Source: Longimicrobiales bacterium (GTDB taxonomy: Bacteria > Gemmatimonadota > Gemmatimonadetes > Longimicrobiales > Gaopeijiaceae). From it: a DNA stretch of 64,000 nt. The position numbers were made by a program, and so were the translations under genes. The notes beneath the pieces are model-generated. The model ran no database searches, was not told the DNA's origin, and worked only from the letters and a program-made list of their open reading frames with translations. This document shows, in pieces, positions 18,814-27,706 of this stretch; position 1 is the stretch's first letter, and the number at the start of each line of letters is the position of its first letter. Where the stretch lies: contig OX639991.1 in NCBI GenBank assembly GCA_951828585.1, positions 4,408,316 to 4,472,315 of the forward strand. The letters run 5' to 3'.

Positions 18814-19341
18814 TTACCGGCGCACGCCCGTTCGCACCTCCAGCATCAGGTCGGAGTAGATCGGGCGGTATTCCTCCACAACCTCCGGCGGAATCAGATG
18901 CGCGTGCCACTCGGGGGTGTTCGCCGTTGTGACGTGATTCTGAAGCTCCCAGTTGAAGCGGAACACTCCGGCCTCCAGTCGCCGTCCCTGTATCACGATC
19001 CGGTTGCGGGCGTTGGTCACACCCTGGGCCTCTTCCACCGCGAGCACGTCCCGGGTTGTCCAGGCCGTCTCGTAGTAGAGGTCGCGCGCGGCCTCCTCCT
19101 GGCGATCGAGCCGGAGTGCGTACTTGCGGACCATCTTGTCGAGTCCGGCCTCCAGGGTGCCCCGGGTGATCCGGCCCATGTCCTCCCGCCAGAGCGTCTC
19201 GCTGTACCCCTGGACTCCGCCGGAAGCGCATCCGCTCGCCAGGAGTCCACCGACCGTGGCCACGGCGAGCCACGCGGCGAGAACGCGCGCGTGGCTCCCC
19301 GAAGCCCGGTACCTGCCCGTGCTAGTGTCTCCTGGGCTCAT
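18814..19341 (-). CDS. Hypothetical lipoprotein of the SusCD operon
   Basis: A 175-residue protein with a basic N-terminus, a hydrophobic run (VLAAWLAVATVGGLLASGC) and a lipobox with Cys38. The mature part is charged and mostly helical, without a family I recognise. Its ATG lies inside the end of the SusD gene (20-bp overlap), so it is probably translated as the third gene of the SusC-SusD operon. Small accessory lipoproteins of this kind are often encoded with SusCD pairs and are thought to sit at the cell surface. That role is inference from position only. Confidence 0.65.
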   Translation of the reverse strand: MSPGDTSTGRYRASGSHARVLAAWLAVATVGGLLASGCASGGVQGYSETLWREDMGRITRGTLEAGLDKMVRKYALRLDRQEEAARDLYYETAWTTRDVLAVEEAQGVTNARNRIVIQGRRLEAGVFRFNWELQNHVTTANTPEWHAHLIPPEVVEEYRPIYSDLMLEVRTGVRR

Positions 19342-20995
19342 ACTCGATGCTCTCCAGGTTCGCCCTGTCCCACGATTCCAGCGCCAGGCGCTTGGCCAAC
19401 AACGTCAGTGGGTCCGTGTTGTCGAGGTAGGCCGACATGTCCCCTGCCGAGCTTTCGCCACCCGGTCCGCCGAAGCTGTAGATCTCCATCAGCAGTAGCA
19501 GGAGTTCGCTTCCCGGGACCGGAACCTGCTCCCAGGTAAAGTTCACCAGGTCGCCCCAGCCGCGGTCGTCGAAGTACTCGGTACCGAAGCCGTAGTGGAA
19601 CACTTCGATCCGCTTCTCGTACTTGAGCGCGTCCCAGAGCGTACCGCACGACCCGTCGGGCATCTGCGGCACGCAGCGATCGCCTCCAGGGGCTACGCCG
19701 TTGGGGTCGGTGAACGGGGGCAGGTGTCCGCGGGCCCGGTACCTGTTGACCGTTTCCATCGCCGCGTCCCTGTTGCCCAGGCGGTAGTTGGCCTCGGCCG
19801 CAATGAACTCCAGCTCCATGTCGGTCATGTCCGGATACTCGCCCACCCAGTCGTTGTCGAACAGGTACCGCCAGCGCCAGTCGATGTAGTTCGAGTAGTG
19901 GTAGATCCCGCGGTCGGCCGGGAAGGGGCTGTTCCCCATGTACCTGATGTACTCCCCACTCATCTTGGGGTCGCCCGCCGTGATGCGGCGGTCGTCGGTG
20001 TCGATGTCGAAGGGCCGCTTGCCGTCCGGGGGAGAGTTGATCCACTCCTCCCATTTTCCGGAGGCGTCGGCGGGGCCCACCGTCCGGTAGTCGATCCGGG
20101 CCCAGCCGGTGTAGTGCGCGGTATGATGCTTCGCCCGCGCCCAGGCCCAGTTGCCGCCCTCCTCGTAGTAGCCCGCGAAGGTCTGCGACAGGCCGGGGCT
20201 GGCGTCCTGCAGGATCGCCGCCCAATCGAGCGCGTCCCGTTCGCTGGGCGTGCGCGCGACCTGGGTCCGGAAGCGCGCCCGGTAGGCCCGCGCCAGCTCG
20301 GCCATGTACGCTGCCGACCAGTCGCGGTTGAATCCCACCCAGTTGGCGGGAATCGTGAACGAGGCCCCGCTGGCCATCTGGATGACCTCGGCGAACTTCT
20401 GTTCCGCCGCCGCCCAGACCGCGGTATACGGCTGCATCGCGAAATCGGGCGAGTCGAAGTCGGTGGTCTCGTCCACGATGAAGGCCTGGTCGAAGATGAG
20501 CGCCAGATTCGCCAGCGACATGGCCTGCAGGTACTTGCCGAACACCTGCGCGCGTTCGGTGTTGTCCGGTCCGTCACCTTCCTGGATCCTGACGCCTTCA
20601 TCGATGGTGATGAGTCCGTCCCTCACCGCCGCCAGGGTCCGGTAGGAAAACAGCCACGGACTCTCGGCGAGGTTGTTGTAGCTGTACGCGGGATCGTTGT
20701 TGTATGACTTGCGGGGCTCCCAGCCCGAATCCCGCATCCCCCAGTTGCCCCAGGAGGATGAATGGGCATCGGCGGCGGTACTCAGCGCCGCCGCGGGGTA
20801 GCTGTGGTGCGATGTCTGCCACCACGCCTGGAAGCCGCCGGAAATCAGCGACTCGACATCCGTGCCGCTCGCAAGCGCACGCTCCCGGTCGGGGTCGTTC
20901 AGATTCGTGACTTCGAGATCGACGCACGCGCCAGCGGCAACGGCCACCGCGGCGCAGACGCCGATCTTCCAGTCGATAAGCCTCTTGTATCTCAT
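19322..20995 (-). CDS. SusD/RagB-family outer-membrane lipoprotein
   Basis: A 557-residue substrate-binding lipoprotein that would form the lid of the adjacent SusC-type TonB transporter. The signal ends in a lipobox with Cys24 (VAAGACVDLEVTNLNDPD), and the NLNDPD stretch just after it is typical of SusD-like proteins. The helical TPR-type scaffold is suggested by repeated segments such as AYMAELARAYRARF and LEFIAAEANYRLGNRDAAME; the C-terminus has the usual LKYEKRIEVFHYGFGTEYFD feature. It starts 34 bp after the SusC stop. In Bacteroidota such pairs import glycans or peptides; no carbohydrate enzyme lies here, so a peptide or small-molecule ligand is as likely. Confidence 0.88.
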   Translation of the reverse strand: MRYKRLIDWKIGVCAAVAVAAGACVDLEVTNLNDPDRERALASGTDVESLISGGFQAWWQTSHHSYPAAALSTAADAHSSSWGNWGMRDSGWEPRKSYNNDPAYSYNNLAESPWLFSYRTLAAVRDGLITIDEGVRIQEGDGPDNTERAQVFGKYLQAMSLANLALIFDQAFIVDETTDFDSPDFAMQPYTAVWAAAEQKFAEVIQMASGASFTIPANWVGFNRDWSAAYMAELARAYRARFRTQVARTPSERDALDWAAILQDASPGLSQTFAGYYEEGGNWAWARAKHHTAHYTGWARIDYRTVGPADASGKWEEWINSPPDGKRPFDIDTDDRRITAGDPKMSGEYIRYMGNSPFPADRGIYHYSNYIDWRWRYLFDNDWVGEYPDMTDMELEFIAAEANYRLGNRDAAMETVNRYRARGHLPPFTDPNGVAPGGDRCVPQMPDGSCGTLWDALKYEKRIEVFHYGFGTEYFDDRGWGDLVNFTWEQVPVPGSELLLLLMEIYSFGGPGGESSAGDMSAYLDNTDPLTLLAKRLALESWDRANLESIEYEPRRH

Positions 20996-21029
20996 TGGCT
21001 TGGTGTTCCTTTCTCTCTTCGAGATTCGC

Positions 21030-24000
21030 CTAGAAGATCAGCTGCAGGCTGGCGCTGATCGTACGGAAGTTCGGGTACTGGTAGTCGTCGACGCGTCCAA
21101 TCGCATCGGAGCCGACGCCCCCGCTGGCACCCACTTCGGGGTCATAGCCGGTGTAGTCGGTGAAGGTGATCAGGTTCCGGCCGATCAGGTTGATGTCGGC
21201 CCCCGTCACCCGGCCGCGGAAGATCGCGTCCAGCCATTCCGGGTTGAGCGAATAGCGCAGCGAGAACTCGCGCAGCTTGACGAAGTCGCCATTCTCCACG
21301 AACCAGCCGTTCATGGCGTTGGTGTTGTAAAGCCGCTGGTAGTAGGCCACCGGCTTCTTGAGCCCGTCATCCTTGCCGGCCTGGTCCTGGTCTCCGGAGC
21401 GGTTCTCGCGGTAGGCCCACTGGCGCGTCTGATTGTAGATGAAGGTGCCCATCTCGCCGTCGAAGAGCGCGTACAGCGACAGGTTCTTCCAGCGGAAGCT
21501 GCTGCGGAAGCTAAAGCTCAGGTCCGGGGTCGTGTTCCCCAGATGGAGGAAGTCCGTGCACCCCGCATCACCCTGGCGCCGGGTTTCGCACTCGCCGAAC
21601 ATCCGGATCGGCATGCCCCACTGGAAGACATCGTCGCCCGTCTGCCCGTCGCTGGTCGTGCCCCAGAGGGACTGGCCGATCCCGGCGGTGTAGTCGCTGC
21701 CGCCCGTCCAGACCATGAGACCGTCGTCGTTGACCGCGAACTGGTTGCACGGAACGCCCGCGGGAATATCCTCGCAGCTCGCCGCCCACTTCGCGCCGAA
21801 GAAGGAACCGAACACTTCGCCGTCGCGCATGTAGAAGAAGCTGCTGCGGAACGGCGGCCGGCCCAGCTCGGTGATTTCGGTATGGCTGCGGTCGAGGTTC
21901 AGGCGAACGTTCCAGGACATGTCCTCCGTGTCGAGGAGCGGAACCTCGGCGTGGTACTCCCACGTGTTCGATTCCAGGGTGCCGGCGTTCTGCACCTGCG
22001 AGGTGAACCCGCCCGCCTTCGGGAGGGGCACCGTGAGAATCTGGTCGGTGTTCTCGGCCTGCGCGTAGGTCAGGGACGTTTCCACCCTGTTGAACAGCAC
22101 CATGTCCACGCCGAACTCGTTCTCGACCGACTTCTGCGGCTTGAGCGCCTTGTTGCCGAGACTCACGGGCCTGATCCCGCTGCTCGACACCGAGTAGGTC
22201 TCGTACTGCGCGGAGAACCCCGGGCGCCTGCCCGCGGTGCCCAGCGACCAGCGCAGCTTGAACTCGTTGAACGACGAGGAGAGCGGCCACCAGTCTTCCT
22301 GCGACAGTCTCCAGGCCACCGCGCTGCGATAGTAGGTGTGCCACCGCTGGTCGGCGCCGAAGAGGCTCGACCCGTCGCGGCGCGCCAGCCCGTCGAGGAT
22401 GTACTTGCCCCGGTAGTCCAGCATGGAGATCAGGAAGTATCCTTCCTCCCGTATGTCGTTGATCGAGGAGCCCGCGCTCCACGAATCCTCGTTGAGGTTG
22501 TTCAGGCGCGGGATGCCGACTGCGACGAAGTCGGACCCGCTCGCGGAAAAGCTCTCGAAGTGTTGGGTCCGCTGCAGATAGCGGAGCCGGGTGCGCGTCG
22601 CCAGGTCGCCGAACGCCTTGTTGATCGAGGCGGTAACCTCGCCGTTGATGGCCTGGCGGTGCGACTGGTACTTGCCCAGCGACCCCGTGACCGACGACCC
22701 CTCGGCCGTGACCCTGCCCGGCGGGGAATAGTTGGTCTCGCGGAAGCTGTTGCGGTCCAGCCCGAAGAGTGCCTCCACGTCCATCCACGCGAACGGCGTC
22801 CACACCGCGCTGGCGGCGGCCTTCACGTCGTGTTGCCAGTCGCGGTTGTCGATGAGTTCGAAGTGGTAGAGCGGGTTGTCCTGGTTCGAGAGAGGGTCAG
22901 GGTTCACGTACAGGCAGCCATTCGCGGGGCAGTGGCGCTGGCCGATCGTGCTGGGATCCCGCCTGAGCAGATCAACGTACGGCCCCATGAAGGTCAGGTC
23001 GTAGAACGGGGCGCTCCCGAGGTCTTCCTGTTCGCTCTGTGTGTAGGCCGTGGTCAGCGAGACGCTCAGGTTGTCGCGGACCTCGTGGTCAAGGTTGATC
23101 CGGAAGCCCCTGCGGTCGAAGCCGTCGTTGTACTGGGGCAGCACGCCGCCTTCCCGCTTCCATTCGAAGGACGTGCGGTAGTTGGTGTCTCCGTTCCGCC
23201 CTTCGATCGCGCCGTAGTTGGAAAAGTAGGTGCCGGGAGAAAAGACCCGCTTGACGTGGTCGAAGGTGGGCAGATTAGTGGGCCATTCGCCGTCCTGGAA
23301 GGAGGTGAAGACGCTGCCCCCGTTGAGCGCCGGGTTTTCCATGTCGGGATCGGTGATGTCCCCGATCACGTTCCCGTTCACATCGACCAGATTGCCGCTG
23401 GCGTCGGTCAGCCACGGATGGTTCTGAGAGAGCTGAATGCTCCCCTGAAGGCGGTCCTGGCCCGTTTCCTGGCGCATCACGAGCCGACTGTAGTCCCGTC
23501 CTCCGAAGGCGGAGCCGCGCTTCGTGCGGATCTGGATGACGCCGTTGGCCGCGCGCGATCCGTACAGCGACGCCCCCGCCGCACCCTTCACGACCTCGAT
23601 GGACTCGATGTCGAGGGTGGCGAGATCGTCGAAGGAGGTCGTGGTGATGATGCCGTCCACGATGACCAGCGGCGCCTCGCCACCGGAGATCGAAGTCGCG
23701 GCCCGCAACAGAATGTCGCCGCTGCTTCCCGGCTGTCCGCCACCGCGGACCACCTTGATCCCCGGAGCCTTCCCGGTCAGGAAGGACTCGGCCGAGATTG
23801 CCGGAACTGGAATGTTGGCGACGTCGATCTTCTCGACCGTGAACGGCAGCTTGACCTTCGGCGTCGCCCGTGCCATTCCCGTGATGACCAGACCCTGCAA
23901 CTCAAGGGCGCCGCTGGTGAGCTCGGCGTTGCGCTCGAGCGTCTCCCCGGCCACCACCTCGATCTGGACCGTCATCTCTTCGTAGCCCAGGATCCGAAAG

Positions 24001-24278
24001 TGCAGCTGGTGGGTTCCCGCCGCCACGTTGAGCATGACGTACTTGCCGGCTGTGTTGGTCAGCACGCCGCGGGTCTCGTCGTCGAGCCGGACGGCCGCCG
24101 ACTCCAACGGCTGGCCGGTCGCGACGTCGGTCACGACCCCCGTGATCGTACCCGTCTGTTGGCCCGCCGCCCCCTGGGTGGCAAGCAGGCATCCGAGGGT
24201 CGCTACCGGTATCAGCAGCAGTCCCCGGATTGTCCCGGTCGCGAGTCGCCGGGACCTTCGCGGTAGCAATCCATTCAT
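21030..24278 (-). CDS. SusC/RagA-family TonB-dependent outer-membrane transporter
   Basis: A receptor of about 1,082 residues. I place the start at the ATG at 24278, directly after a strong AGGAGGTGA. A signal peptide (LLLIPVATLGCLLATQGAAG) leads into a CarboxypepD_reg-like domain (GTITGVVTDVATGQPLESAA, residues about 42-115) characteristic of SusC proteins. The plug follows (ISGGEAPLVIVDGI, then IESIEVVKGAAGASLYGSRA), and the rest is the 22-strand barrel, ending with LQLIF. With the downstream SusD it forms an outer-membrane importer energised by TonB. The barrel contains repeated cysteine-bearing loops (for example QRHCPANGCLY) that may form disulfides. The substrate is unknown. Confidence 0.9.
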   Translation of the reverse strand: MNGLLPRRSRRLATGTIRGLLLIPVATLGCLLATQGAAGQQTGTITGVVTDVATGQPLESAAVRLDDETRGVLTNTAGKYVMLNVAAGTHQLHFRILGYEEMTVQIEVVAGETLERNAELTSGALELQGLVITGMARATPKVKLPFTVEKIDVANIPVPAISAESFLTGKAPGIKVVRGGGQPGSSGDILLRAATSISGGEAPLVIVDGIITTTSFDDLATLDIESIEVVKGAAGASLYGSRAANGVIQIRTKRGSAFGGRDYSRLVMRQETGQDRLQGSIQLSQNHPWLTDASGNLVDVNGNVIGDITDPDMENPALNGGSVFTSFQDGEWPTNLPTFDHVKRVFSPGTYFSNYGAIEGRNGDTNYRTSFEWKREGGVLPQYNDGFDRRGFRINLDHEVRDNLSVSLTTAYTQSEQEDLGSAPFYDLTFMGPYVDLLRRDPSTIGQRHCPANGCLYVNPDPLSNQDNPLYHFELIDNRDWQHDVKAAASAVWTPFAWMDVEALFGLDRNSFRETNYSPPGRVTAEGSSVTGSLGKYQSHRQAINGEVTASINKAFGDLATRTRLRYLQRTQHFESFSASGSDFVAVGIPRLNNLNEDSWSAGSSINDIREEGYFLISMLDYRGKYILDGLARRDGSSLFGADQRWHTYYRSAVAWRLSQEDWWPLSSSFNEFKLRWSLGTAGRRPGFSAQYETYSVSSSGIRPVSLGNKALKPQKSVENEFGVDMVLFNRVETSLTYAQAENTDQILTVPLPKAGGFTSQVQNAGTLESNTWEYHAEVPLLDTEDMSWNVRLNLDRSHTEITELGRPPFRSSFFYMRDGEVFGSFFGAKWAASCEDIPAGVPCNQFAVNDDGLMVWTGGSDYTAGIGQSLWGTTSDGQTGDDVFQWGMPIRMFGECETRRQGDAGCTDFLHLGNTTPDLSFSFRSSFRWKNLSLYALFDGEMGTFIYNQTRQWAYRENRSGDQDQAGKDDGLKKPVAYYQRLYNTNAMNGWFVENGDFVKLREFSLRYSLNPEWLDAIFRGRVTGADINLIGRNLITFTDYTGYDPEVGASGGVGSDAIGRVDDYQYPNFRTISASLQLIF

Positions 24279-24588
24279 GGTCACCTCCTGTGTGATCAGT
24301 GCGGAGTCGAGCTGGTCCGGGGAGTCGTGGCCAACGGGTGCACCTGCCACCCCCCGGAACCGAGCGCGGACGGTTGGCCATCCGGCCGGTCCGACGCGAA
24401 TCCGCTGTTGTGTTGCCTACCATACTATGCACGGTGCTCGCGGGTAAGGCAAGCATCGTGCTCGTCAACTGTCGTGTATGAGTTGTACGCCATGCGTTGA
24501 CCCCGATTACCGTAAACGGCTAGTCTGCCCCGCCATCGCGGGTGACACCCACCCGGGACACGACCGGTTCCGAAGCCGAGGACTCAGC
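24279..24588. promoter_or_regulatory. Divergent intergenic region between the SusC gene and the fusion gene
   Basis: About 310 bp without a supported gene. For the SusC operon (minus strand) a possible promoter is TTGCCT (24452-24447), 17 bases, CATAGT (24429-24424). An in-frame open stretch continues upstream of the plus-strand fusion gene to 24478 but looks non-coding. No strong repeat or riboswitch-like structure is visible. Confidence 0.3.
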
Positions 24589-27500
24589 TTGAACAGCCGC
24601 ATGCGCCGGGCCGCCGCCATCGCGCGGCACCACTTCGGTGCCGGGGGCGAAGTCCGCCCCCTGCCCGGCGAATCCGACCTCAACTTCCGCGTTTCGAGTC
24701 CCGAGGGGGCCATCGTTCTCAAGCTCGGCCACCTTTCGCGGCTGCCCGTGTTCGACCTCGTCACGTCCAGTCTGTACCATCTCGCGGCCAGGAAGTTCCC
24801 CGGATGCGTTCCACGCCTGGTCGCGCCCGCGGGAGCGGCCGCCACCACCCTCGTCGCGCAGGTCACCTTCGAGGGCGCACCGTACGTGGCCTGCGCCGTC
24901 ACCTGGCTGCACGGGATCCCGCTTGCGGAACTGCGTCCCCGCTCGCTCACCGTGCTGGAGGACCTCGGCGCTTTCCTCGCCGGCCTCGACGAGGCCCTGG
25001 CCGGCTTCGAGCACCCCGCGCTCGACCGTGACTTCGCTTGGCGCATGGAGTCCGCGCCGGCCACGATCCGTGCCCACCTGCACCACCTGGAACGCGGCAG
25101 GGACCTCGTCGCGGCCACCCTCGACCGCGCCACGGCCCGCCTGGACCCGGTCGTGGACGAGCTTCCCCGCGCGATCATCCACAACGACGGCAACGACTTC
25201 AACGTGCTCGTGCAGCCATCGCTGGAGGGGGCGCGCCTGACGGGTCTGATCGACTTCGGGGACGTGGTGCGCGGGTGGCGGGCGGCCGAGGTGGCCATCG
25301 CGGCCGCCTACGCCATGATGGAGATGGCCGACCCGCTGGACGCGGCGTGCGCGCTCGCGCGGGGATACGCATCCGTGACCGCGCTCACGGCCGAGGAGTG
25401 CCGCGCTATCCTCCCGATGGTGGCGCTCCGGCTCTGCCAGTCCGTGTCGGTGCAGGCCCGTCAGATGCGCGAACAGCCCGGCAACGAGTACCTGGCGGTG
25501 AGCCAGGAGGAGGCGTGGCGGCTCATCGAGGTGCTGGCCCGGACCGACTGGCGGATCGCGGAGTTCAGGATCCGGGAGGCGTGCGGGCTGGCTCCCAATC
25601 CCGCCCTGGCCTCGGTGACGTCGTGGATGCGGGATGCCGAGGCCCGCGCGCCGGTCATGCCTCCCGGGGTGCTCTCGCGCCCGCGCGCGCTGAATATGTC
25701 GGTCGAGAGCCCGGACCTTCCCCACCCCGACCACGCCGCCCAACCTGGCGCCGCCGAAGCCTGGATCGAACGCCGGGTCGCCGCCCCGGCGGCCACCGTC
25801 GGCGTCGGGCGCTACGGCGAGGCCCGTCTCCTCTACGACACCCCGGCCTTCCAGTCGCCCGGCGACAACGGCCCCGAGTCCCGCACCGTCCACCTCGGCC
25901 TGGACTTCTTCGCCCCGTCGGGCACCCCCGTCCACGCCCCCCTCGCCGGCACCGTCCTCACCGTCGCCCACAACGACCGTCCCCTCGACTACGGCCCGAC
26001 CGTCATCCTTCGCCACACCGCGCCGGACGGCACCGGCTTCCACACCCTGTACGGCCACCTCGACCGCGCCACCCTCGACCACCTCTCCCCCGGTGACCGT
26101 GTGCGGCCCGGCGACGTCATCGGCTGGCTCGGAGACGCCTCGGTCAACGGGGGCTGGCCCCCACACCTCCACCTCCAGGTCATGGCCCTGGACCCGCTCT
26201 ACGAAGACGGCACGCCACCGCATGAGCGCGGGAACTTCCCGGGCGTCGTGCTGCACCGTCTGCGCAACGTCTGGGAGTCTATCCTCCCCGACCCCACGCC
26301 CCTCGCCGGCCTGCCCGCCGGGACGCCCACTTCGGTCGCCCCCGCCGAGGAGCCCGTCTTGCGAAAACGTGTTCTAAACGAAAAACGCAAGACGGTTCTC
26401 GGTTCGTCCCTCAGTCTGTCTTACGCCGACCCGGTCCACGTGGTGCGGGGCGTTGGCGCGTACCTCTACGACGACACGGGGCGCCGCTACCTCGACACGG
26501 TCAACAACGTGCCGCATGTGGGGCATGCAAACCCCCGCGTCGCCGAGGCGATTGCCCGCCAGAGCCGTGTGCTGAACACGAACACGCGGTACCTGCACAG
26601 TGAAATCGTTGCGCTGGCCGACGAACTGCTCGCGCACTTCCCCGACCCGCTCGAGGTGGTGTTCCTGGTCTGCTCGGGGAGCGAGGCCAACGAGCTGGCG
26701 CTGCGGATGGCTCGCAGTCATACCGGCAACGACGGCGTGGTGTGTGTGGAGGGCGGCTATCACGGGAATACGGGCGGGCTGGTCGAGATCAGCCACTACA
26801 AGTTTGCGGGGCCGGGGGGGGCGGGACCGGGTGACCGGGTGGTGGCGGCGGCGATGCCGGATGTGTACCGGGGGCGGTTTCGGCGGGGGGAGGGGGTCGG
26901 CGACGAGGAGCTGGGGGTCCGGTATGCGGGGGAGGTGGGGGATGCCGTGCGTGTGCTGGGGGATCGGGGGCACGGCGTGGCGGCCTTCGTGGCCGAGCCG
27001 ATTCTGAGCTGCGGGGGCCAGATCGAGCCGCCGCCGGGCTACCTGGAGGCCGCGTACCGGCATGTGCGCGAGGCGGGCGGGGTGTGCGTGGCGGACGAGG
27101 TGCAGGTGGGGTTCGGCCGCGTGGGCGACGCCTTCTGGGCCTTCGAGCTGCAGGGGGTGGTGCCGGACATCGTGACGCTGGGCAAGCCGATGGGGAACGG
27201 GCATCCGGTCGCGGCGGTGGTGACGACGCGCGAGATCGCGGACTCGTTCGCCAACGGGATGGAGTATTTCAGCACCTTCGGGGGGAACCCGGTGTCGTGC
27301 GCGGCGGCGCGGGCGGTGCTGGCGGAGATCGGGGAGCGTGGGTTGGTGGAGCATGCGCGGGCGGTGGGGGCGGGGTTGGTGAGGGGGTTGGGGGAGCTGG
27401 CCGCGAGGTATCCGCTGGTGGGGGATGTGCGGGGGCGGGGGCTGTTTCTGGGGATCGAGATCGTGCGCGACCGGGTGACGAGGGAGCCGTGGCCGGAGGC

Positions 27501-27669
27501 GTGCACGTACATTGTGAACCGGGGCCGCGAGATGGGCGTGCTGCTCAGCGTCGACGGGCCGAATCACAACGTGCTCAAGGTGAAGCCGCCGCTGGTGTTC
27601 AGCGAGGAGGACGGGGTATGGTTGGTGGAGACGCTGGATGCGATACTGGGGGAGAGTGCCTTGAAATGA
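24589..27669 (+). CDS. Trifunctional fusion: APH-type kinase, M23 metallopeptidase, class III PLP phospho-lyase/aminotransferase
   Basis: A single frame of about 1,026 residues joins three enzymes. I favour the TTG at 24589 (GAGGA six bases upstream); an ATG at 24601 is possible. Residues about 10-330 form an aminoglycoside-phosphotransferase-like kinase with HNDGNDFN (His198, Asp200, Asn205) and metal-binding IDFGD. Residues about 420-545 are an M23 domain with its zinc ligands: HLGLD (His435, Asp439) and HLHL (His526, His528). From about 595 the sequence is a class III PLP enzyme with [11 protein letters not shown] and Lys866 in [24 protein letters not shown] and VNNVPHVGH are typical of the ETNPPL/PHYKPL phospho-lyase group. 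In animals a hydroxylysine kinase of the APH type makes the substrate for such a phospho-lyase, so the fusion may phosphorylate and then eliminate phosphate from an amino alcohol. There is no signal peptide. Confidence 0.85.
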   Translation: MNSRMRRAAAIARHHFGAGGEVRPLPGESDLNFRVSSPEGAIVLKLGHLSRLPVFDLVTSSLYHLAARKFPGCVPRLVAPAGAAATTLVAQVTFEGAPYVACAVTWLHGIPLAELRPRSLTVLEDLGAFLAGLDEALAGFEHPALDRDFAWRMESAPATIRAHLHHLERGRDLVAATLDRATARLDPVVDELPRAIIHNDGNDFNVLVQPSLEGARLTGLIDFGDVVRGWRAAEVAIAAAYAMMEMADPLDAACALARGYASVTALTAEECRAILPMVALRLCQSVSVQARQMREQPGNEYLAVSQEEAWRLIEVLARTDWRIAEFRIREACGLAPNPALASVTSWMRDAEARAPVMPPGVLSRPRALNMSVESPDLPHPDHAAQPGAAEAWIERRVAAPAATVGVGRYGEARLLYDTPAFQSPGDNGPESRTVHLGLDFFAPSGTPVHAPLAGTVLTVAHNDRPLDYGPTVILRHTAPDGTGFHTLYGHLDRATLDHLSPGDRVRPGDVIGWLGDASVNGGWPPHLHLQVMALDPLYEDGTPPHERGNFPGVVLHRLRNVWESILPDPTPLAGLPAGTPTSVAPAEEPVLRKRVLNEKRKTVLGSSLSLSYADPVHVVRGVGAYLYDDTGRRYLDTVNNVPHVGHANPRVAEAIARQSRVLNTNTRYLHSEIVALADELLAHFPDPLEVVFLVCSGSEANELALRMARSHTGNDGVVCVEGGYHGNTGGLVEISHYKFAGPGGAGPGDRVVAAAMPDVYRGRFRRGEGVGDEELGVRYAGEVGDAVRVLGDRGHGVAAFVAEPILSCGGQIEPPPGYLEAAYRHVREAGGVCVADEVQVGFGRVGDAFWAFELQGVVPDIVTLGKPMGNGHPVAAVVTTREIADSFANGMEYFSTFGGNPVSCAAARAVLAEIGERGLVEHARAVGAGLVRGLGELAARYPLVGDVRGRGLFLGIEIVRDRVTREPWPEACTYIVNRGREMGVLLSVDGPNHNVLKVKPPLVFSEEDGVWLVETLDAILGESALK

Positions 27670-27677
27670 CAACTACA

Positions 27678-27690
27678 CTTTACATTTTGG
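27678..27690 (+). repeat. AT-rich TTTACATTTTG element between the fusion gene and the S9 peptidase gene
   Basis: The 37-bp gap between the two genes contains CTTTACATTTTGG, which recurs almost exactly at 43549-43561 and, inverted, within 49002-49013. It stands out from the surrounding GC-rich sequence and lies about 16 bp before the next start codon, where it could be a promoter -10 region or a protein-binding site. Confidence 0.4.
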
Positions 27691-27706
27691 AAACTGGAGA
27701 TTACTG

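Noticed and set aside
20862..24266. Plus-strand open frame of more than 1,100 codons opposite the SusC-SusD genes
   Set aside because: Antisense to well-supported SusC and SusD genes; no family-like motif and no ribosome-binding site.
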